A DNA stretch of 64,000 nt from Spirillospora albida (lineage in GTDB: Bacteria > Actinomycetota > Actinomycetes > Streptosporangiales > Streptosporangiaceae): assembly GCF_000718255.1 (NCBI RefSeq), contig NZ_JOFJ01000012.1, positions 238,740-302,739 of the forward strand, given 5' to 3'. Below, one piece after another: positions 8,568 to 17,403 of this stretch; positions within the stretch are counted from its first letter, which is position 1; each line of letters starts with the position of its first letter. The notes beneath the pieces are model-generated. The model made no database searches. It was not told the DNA's origin and saw only the letters and a program-made list of their open reading frames with translations. A program made the translations under genes and the position numbers.

Positions 8568-9680
8568 TCAGAAGACCTGGGCGCCGAAGGCGCGGAGGGG
8601 TTCGGTCACGGGCTGGAAGAAGGTGACGCCGCCCGTCCGGCAGTCGCCGGAGCCGCCCGAGGTGAGGCCGAGGGCCGTACCGCCGCTGAACAGGGGGCCG
8701 CCGCTGTCGCCCGGCTCCGCGCAGACCGTCGTCTGGATCATGCCGGTGACGGTGCCCTCCGGGAAGTTGACGGTCGCGCCGACGGCGGTGACCCGCCCGG
8801 TGCTGACGCCGGTGGTGCTGCCGCTGCGGGTGACCCGCTGGCCGACCACGGCGTCGCCGGCCCGCGTGATGTCCTGCGTGCGGCCGTTGTAGAGGTTGAC
8901 CTCGCCTTCCCCGGCGGCGCCCGGCGCGGACCGGACGAGCGCGAAGTCGTCGCCGGGGAAGCTGCTGCGGACCGTGGTGCCGGCGGGCTGCGCGCCCTGC
9001 TGGTCGGCCGTCCAGGTCCGGACGATGTTGCCGCAGTGCCCGGCGGTGAGGAAGAAGTCCTGGCCGCCGCGCTTGACGTTGAAGCCCAGCGAGCAGCGTG
9101 AGCCCCCGCCGAAGATCGCGTCGCCGCCGAGCGCCAGCGGGCGGAGCCGCCCGGGGATCCGCACCATCCGCACGGTCGTGCCGAGCCGCCGCGCCGCGCC
9201 GCGGACGGCCGCCATCCGCGCGCCGGTGACCGAGTCGTCCGTCCACATCACGACCTGCGAGGTGGCGGGGTCGACCGCCCAGCCGGTGCCCGGGACGCCG
9301 GCCGCCGACCGGCGCAGGGTCGCGGTGGCCCGGTTCAGCGCCGCCGGGCTGCGCCGCGCCGTCTTCGGGACGGCGCCCGCCGCCCGCACCGTCGCCGCGT
9401 CCGCGGCGTTGGTGACCGTGACGACCGGACGTCCGGCGCCGTCGACGTAGGCGCCCGTGGTGCGGGCGCCGAGCCGGTCGGCGACCCGTGCCGCGAGCGC
9501 GGCGGCGTCCGGGCGTCCCACACCGCCCGCCCCGCTGCCCGCCAGCGCGGCCGTCCGCCCGCCCCCGGACCCATCCGGTGCGTCGGCCTGCACCACGTAC
9601 ACCGCCCCGGCCACGAGCCCGCCGGAACCGGCGGCCACCAGCGCGGCTTTGATCATCTTCGTGGTGTGTCGGCGCCTCAT
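8568..9680 (-). CDS. Streptogrisin-like serine protease with propeptide (S1 family)
   Basis: A 370-residue secreted chymotrypsin-fold protease. A basic start and hydrophobic signal or anchor (MIKAALVAAGSGGLVAGAVYVV) precede a propeptide region to about residue 180. The mature domain has the full triad: His 215 in LTAGHCGN, Asp 245 in GDDFALVR and Ser 326 in GDSGGPLF. Cys 196/216 and 320/347 form the two disulfides of the alpha-lytic/streptogrisin group. ATG 9680 is chosen over 9707 because a GGGAGAGG Shine-Dalgarno sits directly upstream. It is probably exported and self-processed. Confidence 0.87.
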   Translation of the reverse strand: MRRRHTTKMIKAALVAAGSGGLVAGAVYVVQADAPDGSGGGRTAALAGSGAGGVGRPDAAALAARVADRLGARTTGAYVDGAGRPVVTVTNAADAATVRAAGAVPKTARRSPAALNRATATLRRSAAGVPGTGWAVDPATSQVVMWTDDSVTGARMAAVRGAARRLGTTVRMVRIPGRLRPLALGGDAIFGGGSRCSLGFNVKRGGQDFFLTAGHCGNIVRTWTADQQGAQPAGTTVRSSFPGDDFALVRSAPGAAGEGEVNLYNGRTQDITRAGDAVVGQRVTRSGSTTGVSTGRVTAVGATVNFPEGTVTGMIQTTVCAEPGDSGGPLFSGGTALGLTSGGSGDCRTGGVTFFQPVTEPLRAFGAQVF

Positions 9681-9775
9681 GGACCTCTCCCAACTCCGCG
9701 ATCCCATTGGTTCGGGAGGAGATACGCGAATGCCGGAGGCCGGAGTTCAAGGGCGCGCCGAACCGGTGCCGCCGA

Positions 9776-10639
9776 CTACCGGACGACGGCCGGGTTGTAC
9801 GTGGGCGGGTCGCCGAGCGTGTCGCGATGCGAACGCGGGCGAGTGCCGTCGACATCGGTGACGCCGAGTTCCGCGCCGATCTCCGCACCGATGAGCACCT
9901 GCCCGCTGCGGCTCATCAACCGCGGATCGCGGGCGAGGGCGTCGATGACCCGGCCGCTGAACTCCGGTGATTCCGCGGCGGCGGCGAACGCCTTGTACTG
10001 GTCCGGGACGCCCTTGAACATCGCCTGGGTCCGCTCGGTTTTCAGCAGGCCCATCCACAGGGAGATGACGGCCACATTGTGGGGCTTGAAGTCCACAGCC
10101 ATGTCGTGGGCCATCTTGTCGACGGCCGCCTTGCCGGCACCGTAGGCCGGGCCGTGCATGTAGCAGCGTCCACCGAAGGAGGACGTGTTGACCACGAGGC
10201 CGCCCCCGTTCTTCACCAGCAGCGGAGCCGCGAAGTAGCCGGCGACATACGCGGAGCGCATCCCCACGTCGAACATGTCCTGAAGTGCGAGCGGCTTTTC
10301 CCAGAACGGGCCTTTGCGGGCCAGGCCGTCCGGGATCGTGAAGGCGTTGTTCACGAGGACGTCGAGTGCCCCGCTCTCGCGCTCGACCTGCTTGAACAGG
10401 GCTTCGACCTGCGAGTCGTCGGAATGGTCGCAGACCACCGGGATCCCGGTGCCGCCTCGCTCGTCGATCTCCCGGGCCGTCGCGAACACCGTGCCCGGAA
10501 GCGCCGACTCGCCCTCGGACCGGGTGCGCCCGGTCACGTAGACCGTCGCTCCGGTAGCGCCCAGGGCCAACGCGATGCCCTTCCCGGCACCACGGCTGGC
10601 GCCCGTGACCACCACGACCCGGTCTTCGGCGAGGCCCAT
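9776..10639 (-). CDS. Short-chain dehydrogenase/reductase
   Basis: A 287-residue classical SDR. The NAD(P)-binding motif TGASRGAGKGIA is at residues 12-23, GRTR at 37-40 suggests NADP, the structural NNA is at 97-99, catalytic Ser is near 153, and YxxxK is Tyr 166 - Lys 170 (YGAGK). It starts 11 nt after the stop of the epoxide-hydrolase-like gene, so the two form an operon in which a hydrolysed epoxide or ester product may be oxidised. Substrate unknown. A longer in-frame start at 10804 would overlap the upstream gene and is rejected. Confidence 0.87.
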   Translation of the reverse strand: MGLAEDRVVVVTGASRGAGKGIALALGATGATVYVTGRTRSEGESALPGTVFATAREIDERGGTGIPVVCDHSDDSQVEALFKQVERESGALDVLVNNAFTIPDGLARKGPFWEKPLALQDMFDVGMRSAYVAGYFAAPLLVKNGGGLVVNTSSFGGRCYMHGPAYGAGKAAVDKMAHDMAVDFKPHNVAVISLWMGLLKTERTQAMFKGVPDQYKAFAAAAESPEFSGRVIDALARDPRLMSRSGQVLIGAEIGAELGVTDVDGTRPRSHRDTLGDPPTYNPAVVR

Positions 10640-10650
10640 CTGCGTCTCCC

Positions 10651-11613
10651 TTACTTGGTGGCGGCCAAAAATTCCAGCATCGCCGCCGTCGCCTCGGCGG
10701 CCTTCTCCATCTGCATCATGTGACCGGCGTTCTTGATCATCCGAACGGCCCGCACGTCCTCGTGGTGCTCGCCCAGCCTGCCGAGCGGATCGGCGCCGTG
10801 CCACGCCTCGAGGTCAACGTCCTGTTCGCTGCCCAGAAAGAAGTACGGCACGGGATTCTTGCCTTCGTACGACTTGCGGTACTCCCAGGACAGATCCATG
10901 GCCCGATACCAGTTGAGCCCGCCGGTGAACCCGCTGCGGCTGTAACCGGCGACGTAGAACTCGAGCTCCGTCTCGGTGAGCCACGCCCACGGCAACGGCG
11001 GCGTCTCCGGCAGCGCGTCGATGTAGGTCGTCCCGGGAGGCTTCCGCCACACATCGAGGTAGTGGTAGTCGCTGGAGAGCGCGTAGAACAGCTTGCGCAA
11101 AAACTCCCTGGGCGCCGCTGCGAGGTCGCGATCGGCGTCGTCCGAGGCCGTGAAGTAATGAATGTGGTTGAAGTGCCGCTTCGCCTGCCGCGCCGCGAGC
11201 GTCAGCGGCGATTCCTCGCTGGGCGTGAAGAAGGGATTCTCCAGCCCGATGATCGCGGCGATGCGCTCGGGACGGTGGTAGGCGAGGTCGTAGGCCGCGA
11301 ACAGCCCGAAGTCGAGCCCGCTGAAGACCGCCCGGTCCTCCCCGAGGTGATCCAGTAGGCCGATCAGATCGCCCACGATCCGGTCCGGGCCGTACTCGCG
11401 GTGGTCCCGCGGCCCGCCGGTCTCCCCCATGCCGCGCATGTCGGGCGCGACGACCCGGAACCCGGCGTCCGCGATGGGCCCGATCTGGTGCCGCCAGCTG
11501 AACCAGGTGTGCGGGAACCCGTGCAGCAGGACCACGAGCGGCCCCGTCCCCTGCTCCACGTAGTGGACGTCCAGCCCGTTGACGGCCGCGTACCGATGGC
11601 TCCAGCCGGCCAT
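10651..11613 (-). CDS. Alpha/beta hydrolase, epoxide-hydrolase-like
   Basis: A 320-residue alpha/beta hydrolase. The oxyanion-hole motif LHGFPHTWFSW is at residues 30-40; the nucleophile elbow is SGLDFG with Asp 101, as in epoxide hydrolases and haloalkane dehalogenases rather than the Ser of esterases; the catalytic His is about residue 298 (NAGHMMQME). Cap-domain Tyr residues (SSDYHYLDVW) could activate an epoxide. ATG 11613 has a good GGGAGG Shine-Dalgarno 7 nt upstream, so a longer in-frame start at 11742 is rejected. First gene of a pair with the SDR. Confidence 0.86.
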   Translation of the reverse strand: MAGWSHRYAAVNGLDVHYVEQGTGPLVVLLHGFPHTWFSWRHQIGPIADAGFRVVAPDMRGMGETGGPRDHREYGPDRIVGDLIGLLDHLGEDRAVFSGLDFGLFAAYDLAYHRPERIAAIIGLENPFFTPSEESPLTLAARQAKRHFNHIHYFTASDDADRDLAAAPREFLRKLFYALSSDYHYLDVWRKPPGTTYIDALPETPPLPWAWLTETELEFYVAGYSRSGFTGGLNWYRAMDLSWEYRKSYEGKNPVPYFFLGSEQDVDLEAWHGADPLGRLGEHHEDVRAVRMIKNAGHMMQMEKAAEATAAMLEFLAATK

Positions 11614-11878
11614 GCCACACCTCCCGCTGAGGGGAACCCGACGCCCCGACCCTGCCCCATCCCCGCCCCCCGGACCGCACCGATCCTGCTGAGCGGAAAC
11701 AGCCGCCCCGGAGCGCAACCAGGCGAGCGCCGTGGCGCCCAACGAAGGTCAACGAATAGTCATGAAGCGGTAGCGCAGCGCAATGTAGGGGCGGGAGGCT
11801 GTGCTTCACGGGCGGTGAGCATGCGCGAACCGGCCCCAGAAATGTCGGTGGCATGGACGTGCGCTCGTCTCCCACGCT

Positions 11879-12619
11879 TCACACCGCGATCGCGACTTCT
11901 TCGATCCAGGACTCGGCGACCAGTGGCTGGAGTCGTGCTTCGAAGTCTTCGGCATCGATCTGGGTGAGAAAGGCGCCCGCAGGACGGACTCCGACGATCG
12001 GCTCGCGGTCTCTGCGTTCGTACGCGATGCGGGTCATCACGACATGGACGGTCCGGTATTTGCTTCGGATCGGGGCGCCCGTCTCAGCCGTCGTGAGCGC
12101 TTCGATCAACTCCTGGGCGGACGCCATATCAAGACCGGCGTCGTAGCCGGGCCCCAGCGCGTGCCTGGGCCACCCAGGCTGGTCGGGATCGATGCTGGCG
12201 AAGAAACTCAGCCTGGTGGGGCTGAGGATGTCGTCGTGCCAGCCGACCGCACCGGTGATGATGTGGCCGGTCGCACCTTGGGATTCCAGGACGAGAACTT
12301 GCTGGTCGCCGTAGGAACCGGAGTCCGGCGTCTCGGACAGGATGGTGGCGGCTTCCTCGACGGTCGCGTATCGGAGGATCAGACCGTCGAAAGAGGCGCT
12401 GATCCTCACTTGCGAGACCGGCGCGAACAGCACCTCGAACGTCGTCTGGTGCGCGCGACCGCGTCCGTCCGGGTGACGCGGGGGGTGCGCCCGACTGCGC
12501 AGGAGCAGTCGGCTGTGCGACGGCGAGTAAGCCCACAGCTGGAACGTGCGGTCACTGCGCAGGATCTCTTGCCCGGCGACAGGCTCGTCGTTGAGATTCA
12601 GCCAGGCAGTGTTCGTCAT
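11879..12619 (-). CDS. Hypothetical protein, 246 aa
   Basis: A 246-residue soluble protein that I do not recognise. It begins MTNTAWLNLNDEPV and has beta-rich segments (SDRTFQLWAYSPSHSRLLLRSR, TTFEVLFAPVSQVRISASFDGLILRYA), ending in a helical part with WIEEVAIAV. No signal peptide, membrane helix or zinc motif. Codons are less G/C-biased than in neighbouring genes, as in the adjacent Scr1-type genes at 12.8-13.8 kb, which suggests a common, more recently acquired block. The 265 nt upstream of the hydrolase gene (11614-11878) show nothing recognisable. Confidence 0.6.
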   Translation of the reverse strand: MTNTAWLNLNDEPVAGQEILRSDRTFQLWAYSPSHSRLLLRSRAHPPRHPDGRGRAHQTTFEVLFAPVSQVRISASFDGLILRYATVEEAATILSETPDSGSYGDQQVLVLESQGATGHIITGAVGWHDDILSPTRLSFFASIDPDQPGWPRHALGPGYDAGLDMASAQELIEALTTAETGAPIRSKYRTVHVVMTRIAYERRDREPIVGVRPAGAFLTQIDAEDFEARLQPLVAESWIEEVAIAV

Positions 12620-12783
12620 GGGGAGTAGCCTGTCGATCTTGCTTCGAGGTCGTCAATCTGCGAGCACCCAAGAAGGTCCGCGATCAACAGACGCTCGACA
12701 ACCTGTGGACAGCGGCGCGTTGCCCTCCCGGTTCCACGACCGGCATCGCCCGGCGCTCAGACCCGACTTCGCGGAACGACTGA

Positions 12784-12984
12784 TCAGGCGTTACAGGTAG
12801 TGCGCTTGATCTCGTCCAGCAGGGCACCGAACTGGGAGACGGTCAGGGTGAGGTGCCCGCCGTCCGGATCCTTCGAATCCCGCACAGCGACCCCACCGGC
12901 CACGAGCGAAAGGCGTCCGATCTCAACGCAGTGCTCGTCACTAACACCGCCACTGTGAGTACTCTTTCGCCACTGCAGGTTCAT
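12784..12984 (-). CDS. DUF397 protein
   Basis: A 66-residue DUF397 protein with the whole family signature: QWRKSTHSGG near the N-terminus, CVEIGRL, VAVRDSKDPDGGHLTL and a final FGALLDEIK. Its start codon overlaps the stop of the Scr1-type regulator by 4 nt (ATGA at 12981-12984), so the two are translationally coupled. In the bld/whi-type Scr1 systems of Streptomyces the small DUF397 protein binds and controls its HTH partner; the same role is likely here. Confidence 0.92.
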   Translation of the reverse strand: MNLQWRKSTHSGGVSDEHCVEIGRLSLVAGGVAVRDSKDPDGGHLTLTVSQFGALLDEIKRTTCNA

Positions 12985-13796
12985 CTGTACTGCTCCAAGT
13001 ACTTCTCAACGAGGGCGCGCGAGTCGTCCTCTGGGAGCGCCTTCGCGCCTATGCGATCAAACTTAGTCCACATGTCCCTCACTTCCAGGGGCTGTTCGAT
13101 GAGCCGACCGCCGTTCTGGGCACCCGCATACGCAACGTCTCGCGTCGCCAGGCTGATCACCTGGAATGGCCCGTCGACACCAGGATGGGCACCCGCAGAC
13201 GGTGGGACGAACCGGATGATGATGTTGGGTAGATCCATCGCTCGGCGCAGGTGCAGCAACTGGGCCTTCATCACCTCTGGCCCGCCCACGCAGGATGCGA
13301 GCACGGCCTCGTCCATGATCAGCCAGTAGAAGGGCTGCTTCTCCCGATCGTTGAGCGCTTTCTGACGAGCGAGGCGCCTTGCCACGATCTCGTCGGCACC
13401 TTCCTCCGTACCGACGTCCACCAAGGCGCGCACATAATCCTCGATTTGAAGCTGCCTCGGAATCGCCTGACCGTGGTAGCTCCTGATCGTGTTCGCCTGC
13501 TCCTCATACTTCACGAGCTGCCGACCCCAGTCAGGCTCATGCGCCATTCGGGCAAACCAGAGCAACAGTCGCAATAGCGACCCCGTTCCGTATTTTGCGT
13601 CCAACTTCTCAAGTTGGTCTTCATGCGGCCTTATTCTGCCCGCCTCAATATTCGAAACAGTCGATCGGGCAACACCGATGACAGCCCCGCACTGAGTGAG
13701 CGAGAGCCCCGCCTTCTCGCGAAGAAAGCGCAGGTAGAAGGCCAGAAAGTGCCACATGGAGATCTTGGGGTCGAGGGGGTCCCGGACGGTGGGCAT
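12981..13796 (-). CDS. Scr1-type HTH regulator (XRE + DUF5753), partner of DUF397
   Basis: A 271-residue regulator with an XRE HTH at about residues 22-75 (YLRFLREKAGLSLTQCGAVIGVARSTVSNIEAGRI) followed by DUF5753 (YHGQAIPRQLQIEDYVRAL, FYWLIMDEAVLAS, NIIIRFVPPSAGAHPG). ATG 13796 is chosen because AGGAG lies 5 nt upstream; an alternative ATG at 13823 adds nine residues. The coupled DUF397 gene follows, and the divergent HATPase gene starts about 100 nt away, the usual neighbourhood for this regulatory triad. Confidence 0.88.
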   Translation of the reverse strand: MPTVRDPLDPKISMWHFLAFYLRFLREKAGLSLTQCGAVIGVARSTVSNIEAGRIRPHEDQLEKLDAKYGTGSLLRLLLWFARMAHEPDWGRQLVKYEEQANTIRSYHGQAIPRQLQIEDYVRALVDVGTEEGADEIVARRLARQKALNDREKQPFYWLIMDEAVLASCVGGPEVMKAQLLHLRRAMDLPNIIIRFVPPSAGAHPGVDGPFQVISLATRDVAYAGAQNGGRLIEQPLEVRDMWTKFDRIGAKALPEDDSRALVEKYLEQYR

Positions 13797-13894
13797 CGGC
13801 ACTCCTGTTTCGTCTTGTTTCATTAACAGGAGAAGCGTAGAGCGCCGAAGTGATCCTTGGCATCGGAACGGAGACTCGAGTCAAGGACGGGACG

Positions 13895-14323
13895 ATGGCG
13901 ATGGCACGGAGCGGGGATTTGATCATTCCCATCCTGGGGACGCCGGCAGCGGTGGGGTTGGCGCGCACGCTCGCGGACGCACGACTCCGCAAATGGGACT
14001 ATTTCCACCTTATCGACGACGCGCTTCTCATCATTTCGGAGCTCGTCACGAACGCGACGCGGCAAACGCCGAACGAGGAGATCCGGTTTCGGCTCAGCCG
14101 CGAATCCAGTGGTGCGCTCATCGCCGTCTGGGACTCGTCGCCCGCCGTCCCGGCACCGAAGCCCGCGTTCGAGCTCTCCCTCGACGACCTCGAATGCTCG
14201 GAGGAGAACTATGACGCCAACGGCGGCTGGGGACTCTGCATCGTCCAGACCCTCGCTGCGCGGTGCGGCCTCACGCGCGACCCCGGCGGCGGCAAATGGA
14301 TCTGGGCGAGGCTCGACTGCTGA
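13895..14323 (+). CDS. ATP-binding anti-sigma-type protein (HATPase, RsbW-like)
   Basis: A 142-residue GHKL ATPase. The N box is LIISELVTNATRQTP (Glu and Asn for Mg-ATP), the G1-like part is VWDSS, and the G2 loop is NGGWGLCIVQTLA. Such proteins bind sigma factors or anti-anti-sigma proteins; in actinomycetes many copies accompany Scr1/DUF397 genes as here. ATG 13895 is chosen with AAGGA upstream; ATG 13901 is also possible, and the ORF is open up to 13850. Divergent from the Scr1-type regulator. Confidence 0.83.
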   Translation: MAMARSGDLIIPILGTPAAVGLARTLADARLRKWDYFHLIDDALLIISELVTNATRQTPNEEIRFRLSRESSGALIAVWDSSPAVPAPKPAFELSLDDLECSEENYDANGGWGLCIVQTLAARCGLTRDPGGGKWIWARLDC

Positions 14324-14358
14324 GCCGACCTCTGGGGGCCCCTTCCCCGCGGTCGTGG

Positions 14359-14931
14359 TCAGCGGGGGTTGCGGCCTCCGAAGGCGGCCAGGCGGTCGTA
14401 GAGCGGAGCGTCGGGCGGGACCGGGATCTCCGAGCCGATGTGCGCGCCGGACGCCTCGTCGCCGCGGTACTGGGGCAGCAGGTTCTCCTGCGCCCAGCGC
14501 ATCGCGACCGCCCCCACCGCAGGGTCGAGTTCGGTGGGCTGGCCGGTCGCCTTCGCAATGTCCCAGGTGTGGATCGCTATCTCGGTGAGGTGCTGCTCGA
14601 TCGCCCATGCGGCCGGTACCTCGCCGAACGGTAGGCGGTGGGTGCGATTCAGGGCGTCCGGGCGACTCCATGCCTCCAGGAGGGCTTCCGCGGACGCGTC
14701 GAACGCCGCCGTCCAGTCGTCGCCGAGCAGGTCGGAGCCCCGGTGGTCGCGCTCGCCTCCGTCTGTGACGGCGGCGAACTGGCCGACCTCGTCGACCACG
14801 TGGTTGACCAGGGCACGGACTTTCCAGGATCCGCAGGGTGTGGGAAGCGCGGCCTGCTCGGGACGGACGCGGGAGATGACGTCGGACGCCTGCCTCAGCG
14901 CGGTCGCCAGGGCATCGGTGTGTTCGCTCAT
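14359..14931 (-). CDS. TIGR03086-type DinB-like metal-binding protein
   Basis: A 190-residue DinB-fold protein of the mycothiol-dependent maleylpyruvate isomerase / TIGR03086 group: ALPTPCGSWKVRALVNHVVDEVGQFA carries the first metal-binding His, and EQHLTEIAIHTWDIAKATGQP carries the other His residues. The family includes mycothiol-dependent enzymes; the substrate here is unknown. ATG 14931 is chosen; a TTG at 14955 is in frame, and neither has a clear Shine-Dalgarno, so the message may be leaderless. Confidence 0.8.
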   Translation of the reverse strand: MSEHTDALATALRQASDVISRVRPEQAALPTPCGSWKVRALVNHVVDEVGQFAAVTDGGERDHRGSDLLGDDWTAAFDASAEALLEAWSRPDALNRTHRLPFGEVPAAWAIEQHLTEIAIHTWDIAKATGQPTELDPAVGAVAMRWAQENLLPQYRGDEASGAHIGSEIPVPPDAPLYDRLAAFGGRNPR

Positions 14932-15058
14932 GATCCATTGGACCAGGGGCCGCAAAGAAACTCATCGGCGAAATGGACGGGCTTCCGTCTTGTTATGTTC
15001 TCGGCATCTCCCGGGAGGGTGCGAGGGTCTTCGCGGTGGCGGCACGGAGGGACGCGGC

Positions 15059-17395
15059 TTGATCGACGAGGGGCGCGCGCGGCGGTGGGTCGAGCGATCG
15101 GCCGCCGGTGGAGTGCGGGCGCGCCGGGCCGAGCGGCGGCTGTTCCGGGCGGCCGATGAGGGCGATCCGGTCGCGGTCCGGTCGGTCGTGGAGATCGCCG
15201 GGAGGAGCGGGCACCGGTGTCGCGACGCCGCCAAGGAGGCCGTCGCCGGATGGTGGGTGGCCTCCCGCGATCCGGTGTTCCGGCAGGTCGTCCTCGAGAC
15301 GGAGGCGTTCGCGAAGGACTGGCCCGCCCTCATCCAGTGCGCCGCGCTTCTCGGGCGGCTCGATGATCTGGAGATCGGGTACGACGCGGGTCACCTGGCG
15401 GCGCTCCTCGATGATTCCGACCCGGTGGTGCGGGCGTCCGCGGAGGACTTCCACCGGACGGCGCGCGGTGCGGCGCTCAACGCGCTCTGGAGAGACGGGC
15501 GCGGGCGGTCCCTGCTGCTGCGGAACCCCGAGCCCCCCGAGCGCGCGGTGCTTCGCGAACTGTGGGAGGAGTGGAGGGCGGCGCCATCGGACGAATTGTG
15601 GCGAGCGCTCGTGGAGTGGGGGCTTCCGGCATGGCCCGAGTTCGAGGTCCCGACCGCCGTCATCGCGATCGGGCCGAACCCGTTCGTCCTGCGCGAGCCG
15701 CGCTACCGGACGTCGCTGATCGAGGCGATCGCGCTCGGCGACCATCCGCTCGCGGAGATCGCGAGCGAGAGGTTCCTGCTCGTCCGGACGCGGGAACTCG
15801 TCGAGGTGCTTTGCCGGGCGGCGCTGCGGGATCGGCGGCTCGCCTGGTTCTGCGTCCGGCACCGGCTCATGCCCGGCGACAGGGTGGAGCGGGCGGTGTT
15901 CTTCCTGGTGACCGGGCAGACGCGCGAGTTGGGAGACATCGATCCCGACGGCCGGCTCCTCGCCGCCGGTTACGCCGCCGCGGCGCCGGACGTCCGGGAG
16001 GCCATCCGCGATGCCATGGCGGCCGCCGGAGGGCACGACCCCGTCCGGGTCCTCACCGGGAACGGGCGACGGGAGCTCTCCGCCGATGAGGCGCGGCATC
16101 TCGCGGCACACCTGGCGGAGCGAGAGGATTGGACCGCTCTCTGGGGACTCGTCCGGGATCTACCGCTCAGGGTCGGGGTGGACCTGATCCGGTCCTTCGA
16201 CGGGTGGCTCCCGCCGGACGAGGATCGCCGGCTCTTCGAGATGTACCTGGAGACGGATCCGTCCCAGGTCGAGGCCGCCCTCGCCCGGATGGCGCAGGGG
16301 TGGCCGCTCGCGCGATGGCGGGCGGCGATCCGGTTCGGGGAGCGCGTCAACGGTCTGTCGTTCGCCCCGGACGCGCCGCTTCTCGCCGTCGCGAACGGCA
16401 GGCGGACCGTCGGCGTCGTCGACCTCGGCGCGGCGCGGCTCGTCGAGCGGTACCGCGGGTTCCAGGCGTCCGTGGGATGTGTCCTGCACGTCGGGAACGG
16501 GACGCTGGTGGCGGGTGAACGGGCCAGGGATGCCGACCGCGCCTGCCGCGTCATGAGGTGCGCCGGAGGGGAGACCGCGCCCCTGCACCTCGCACGCGGA
16601 TCCGTCACGGCGCTCGCCAGGACGGGCGACGGCGGCGCGTTCGCGGCCGGGACCCGGTCAGGACACCTCGTCGTGGGCGACGCGGGCGGCGGGCCGGTGC
16701 GCACCCGAGGGGTGTCGTCGCTGGGGCTTCGGCGCGGTGACTGGCCGAGAGCGATCGCCGCGCACCCGGAGTCGGGACGGGTCGCGCTTCTCGGGCGGCG
16801 GACCGTCCTGGCCGACCCGGCGAGGCGGCGGCCCCTCGCGGCCACCGAGTCGGCGGCGTTCGGTGCCGTGTTCATCTCCGGGGACAGGCTGGCGTGCGCC
16901 GCCCGGGAGGGGAGCATCAGGACGCTGGACGCGCGGGGCCGCTCCCTCGAAGAGGCGCAGAGCGTCTGGCTCCCGTGGCTCTCAGGGATCGCGGCGGCCC
17001 CGAACCCCGACCGGCTCCTCGCCGTGGAGGAGGACGGTGACCTGCACTTCTTCGAGACCTCGGCGCTTCGCTCCCTCGGTGCGCTCCCCGGCGACGGCCG
17101 GCCTACCGCCGTGGCGGTCTCGCCGGACGGGGCCTTCCTCGCGATCGTCCGCGACGGGGAGCGCGCCGACCTGTACGACCTGCGGGCCGGCGAGCTGCCG
17201 CACATCGCGGAGCGGCCGGGCGACCGGCTCGAGCCCCGTCATCTCCGCGTCGTGGCGGGCCTGCGGGCGTCCGGCGAACTCCCGCGCGAGGTCCGGGTCG
17301 TGGTCGCGTTGCTGCACGCGGCCCTGGAGCACCGGTTCGGGCCCGGCGGCGCCTCGGCCGAGTTGAGCACCGGCGGGTACGACATCGCCCTGTGA
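15059..17395 (+). CDS. Large helical-repeat plus beta-propeller-like protein
   Basis: A 778-residue protein, not recognised by name. The first 420 residues are helical and repeat-like (ERRLFRAADEGDPVAVRSVVEIA, DWPALIQCAALLGRLDDLEIG), resembling HEAT-type solenoids. From about residue 435 there are short beta repeats of the propeller kind (VNGLSFAPDAPLLAVANGRRT, VTALARTGDGGAFAAGTRSG, PTAVAVSPDGAFLAIVRDGER). No signal peptide or membrane helix. TTG 15059 is chosen because GGAGGG precedes it and a helix begins at once; the frame is open far upstream but that part is antisense to the DinB-like gene. Probably a cytoplasmic scaffold. It meets the convergent glycosyltransferase gene with only 8 nt between. 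Confidence 0.65.
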   Translation: MIDEGRARRWVERSAAGGVRARRAERRLFRAADEGDPVAVRSVVEIAGRSGHRCRDAAKEAVAGWWVASRDPVFRQVVLETEAFAKDWPALIQCAALLGRLDDLEIGYDAGHLAALLDDSDPVVRASAEDFHRTARGAALNALWRDGRGRSLLLRNPEPPERAVLRELWEEWRAAPSDELWRALVEWGLPAWPEFEVPTAVIAIGPNPFVLREPRYRTSLIEAIALGDHPLAEIASERFLLVRTRELVEVLCRAALRDRRLAWFCVRHRLMPGDRVERAVFFLVTGQTRELGDIDPDGRLLAAGYAAAAPDVREAIRDAMAAAGGHDPVRVLTGNGRRELSADEARHLAAHLAEREDWTALWGLVRDLPLRVGVDLIRSFDGWLPPDEDRRLFEMYLETDPSQVEAALARMAQGWPLARWRAAIRFGERVNGLSFAPDAPLLAVANGRRTVGVVDLGAARLVERYRGFQASVGCVLHVGNGTLVAGERARDADRACRVMRCAGGETAPLHLARGSVTALARTGDGGAFAAGTRSGHLVVGDAGGGPVRTRGVSSLGLRRGDWPRAIAAHPESGRVALLGRRTVLADPARRRPLAATESAAFGAVFISGDRLACAAREGSIRTLDARGRSLEEAQSVWLPWLSGIAAAPNPDRLLAVEEDGDLHFFETSALRSLGALPGDGRPTAVAVSPDGAFLAIVRDGERADLYDLRAGELPHIAERPGDRLEPRHLRVVAGLRASGELPREVRVVVALLHAALEHRFGPGGASAELSTGGYDIAL

Positions 17396-17403
17396 TGGGC
17401 GGT

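Noticed and set aside
10640..10804. Longer start for the SDR gene
   Set aside because: It would overlap the end of the epoxide-hydrolase-like gene and adds an Arg-rich stretch before the normal SDR N-terminus at ATG 10639.
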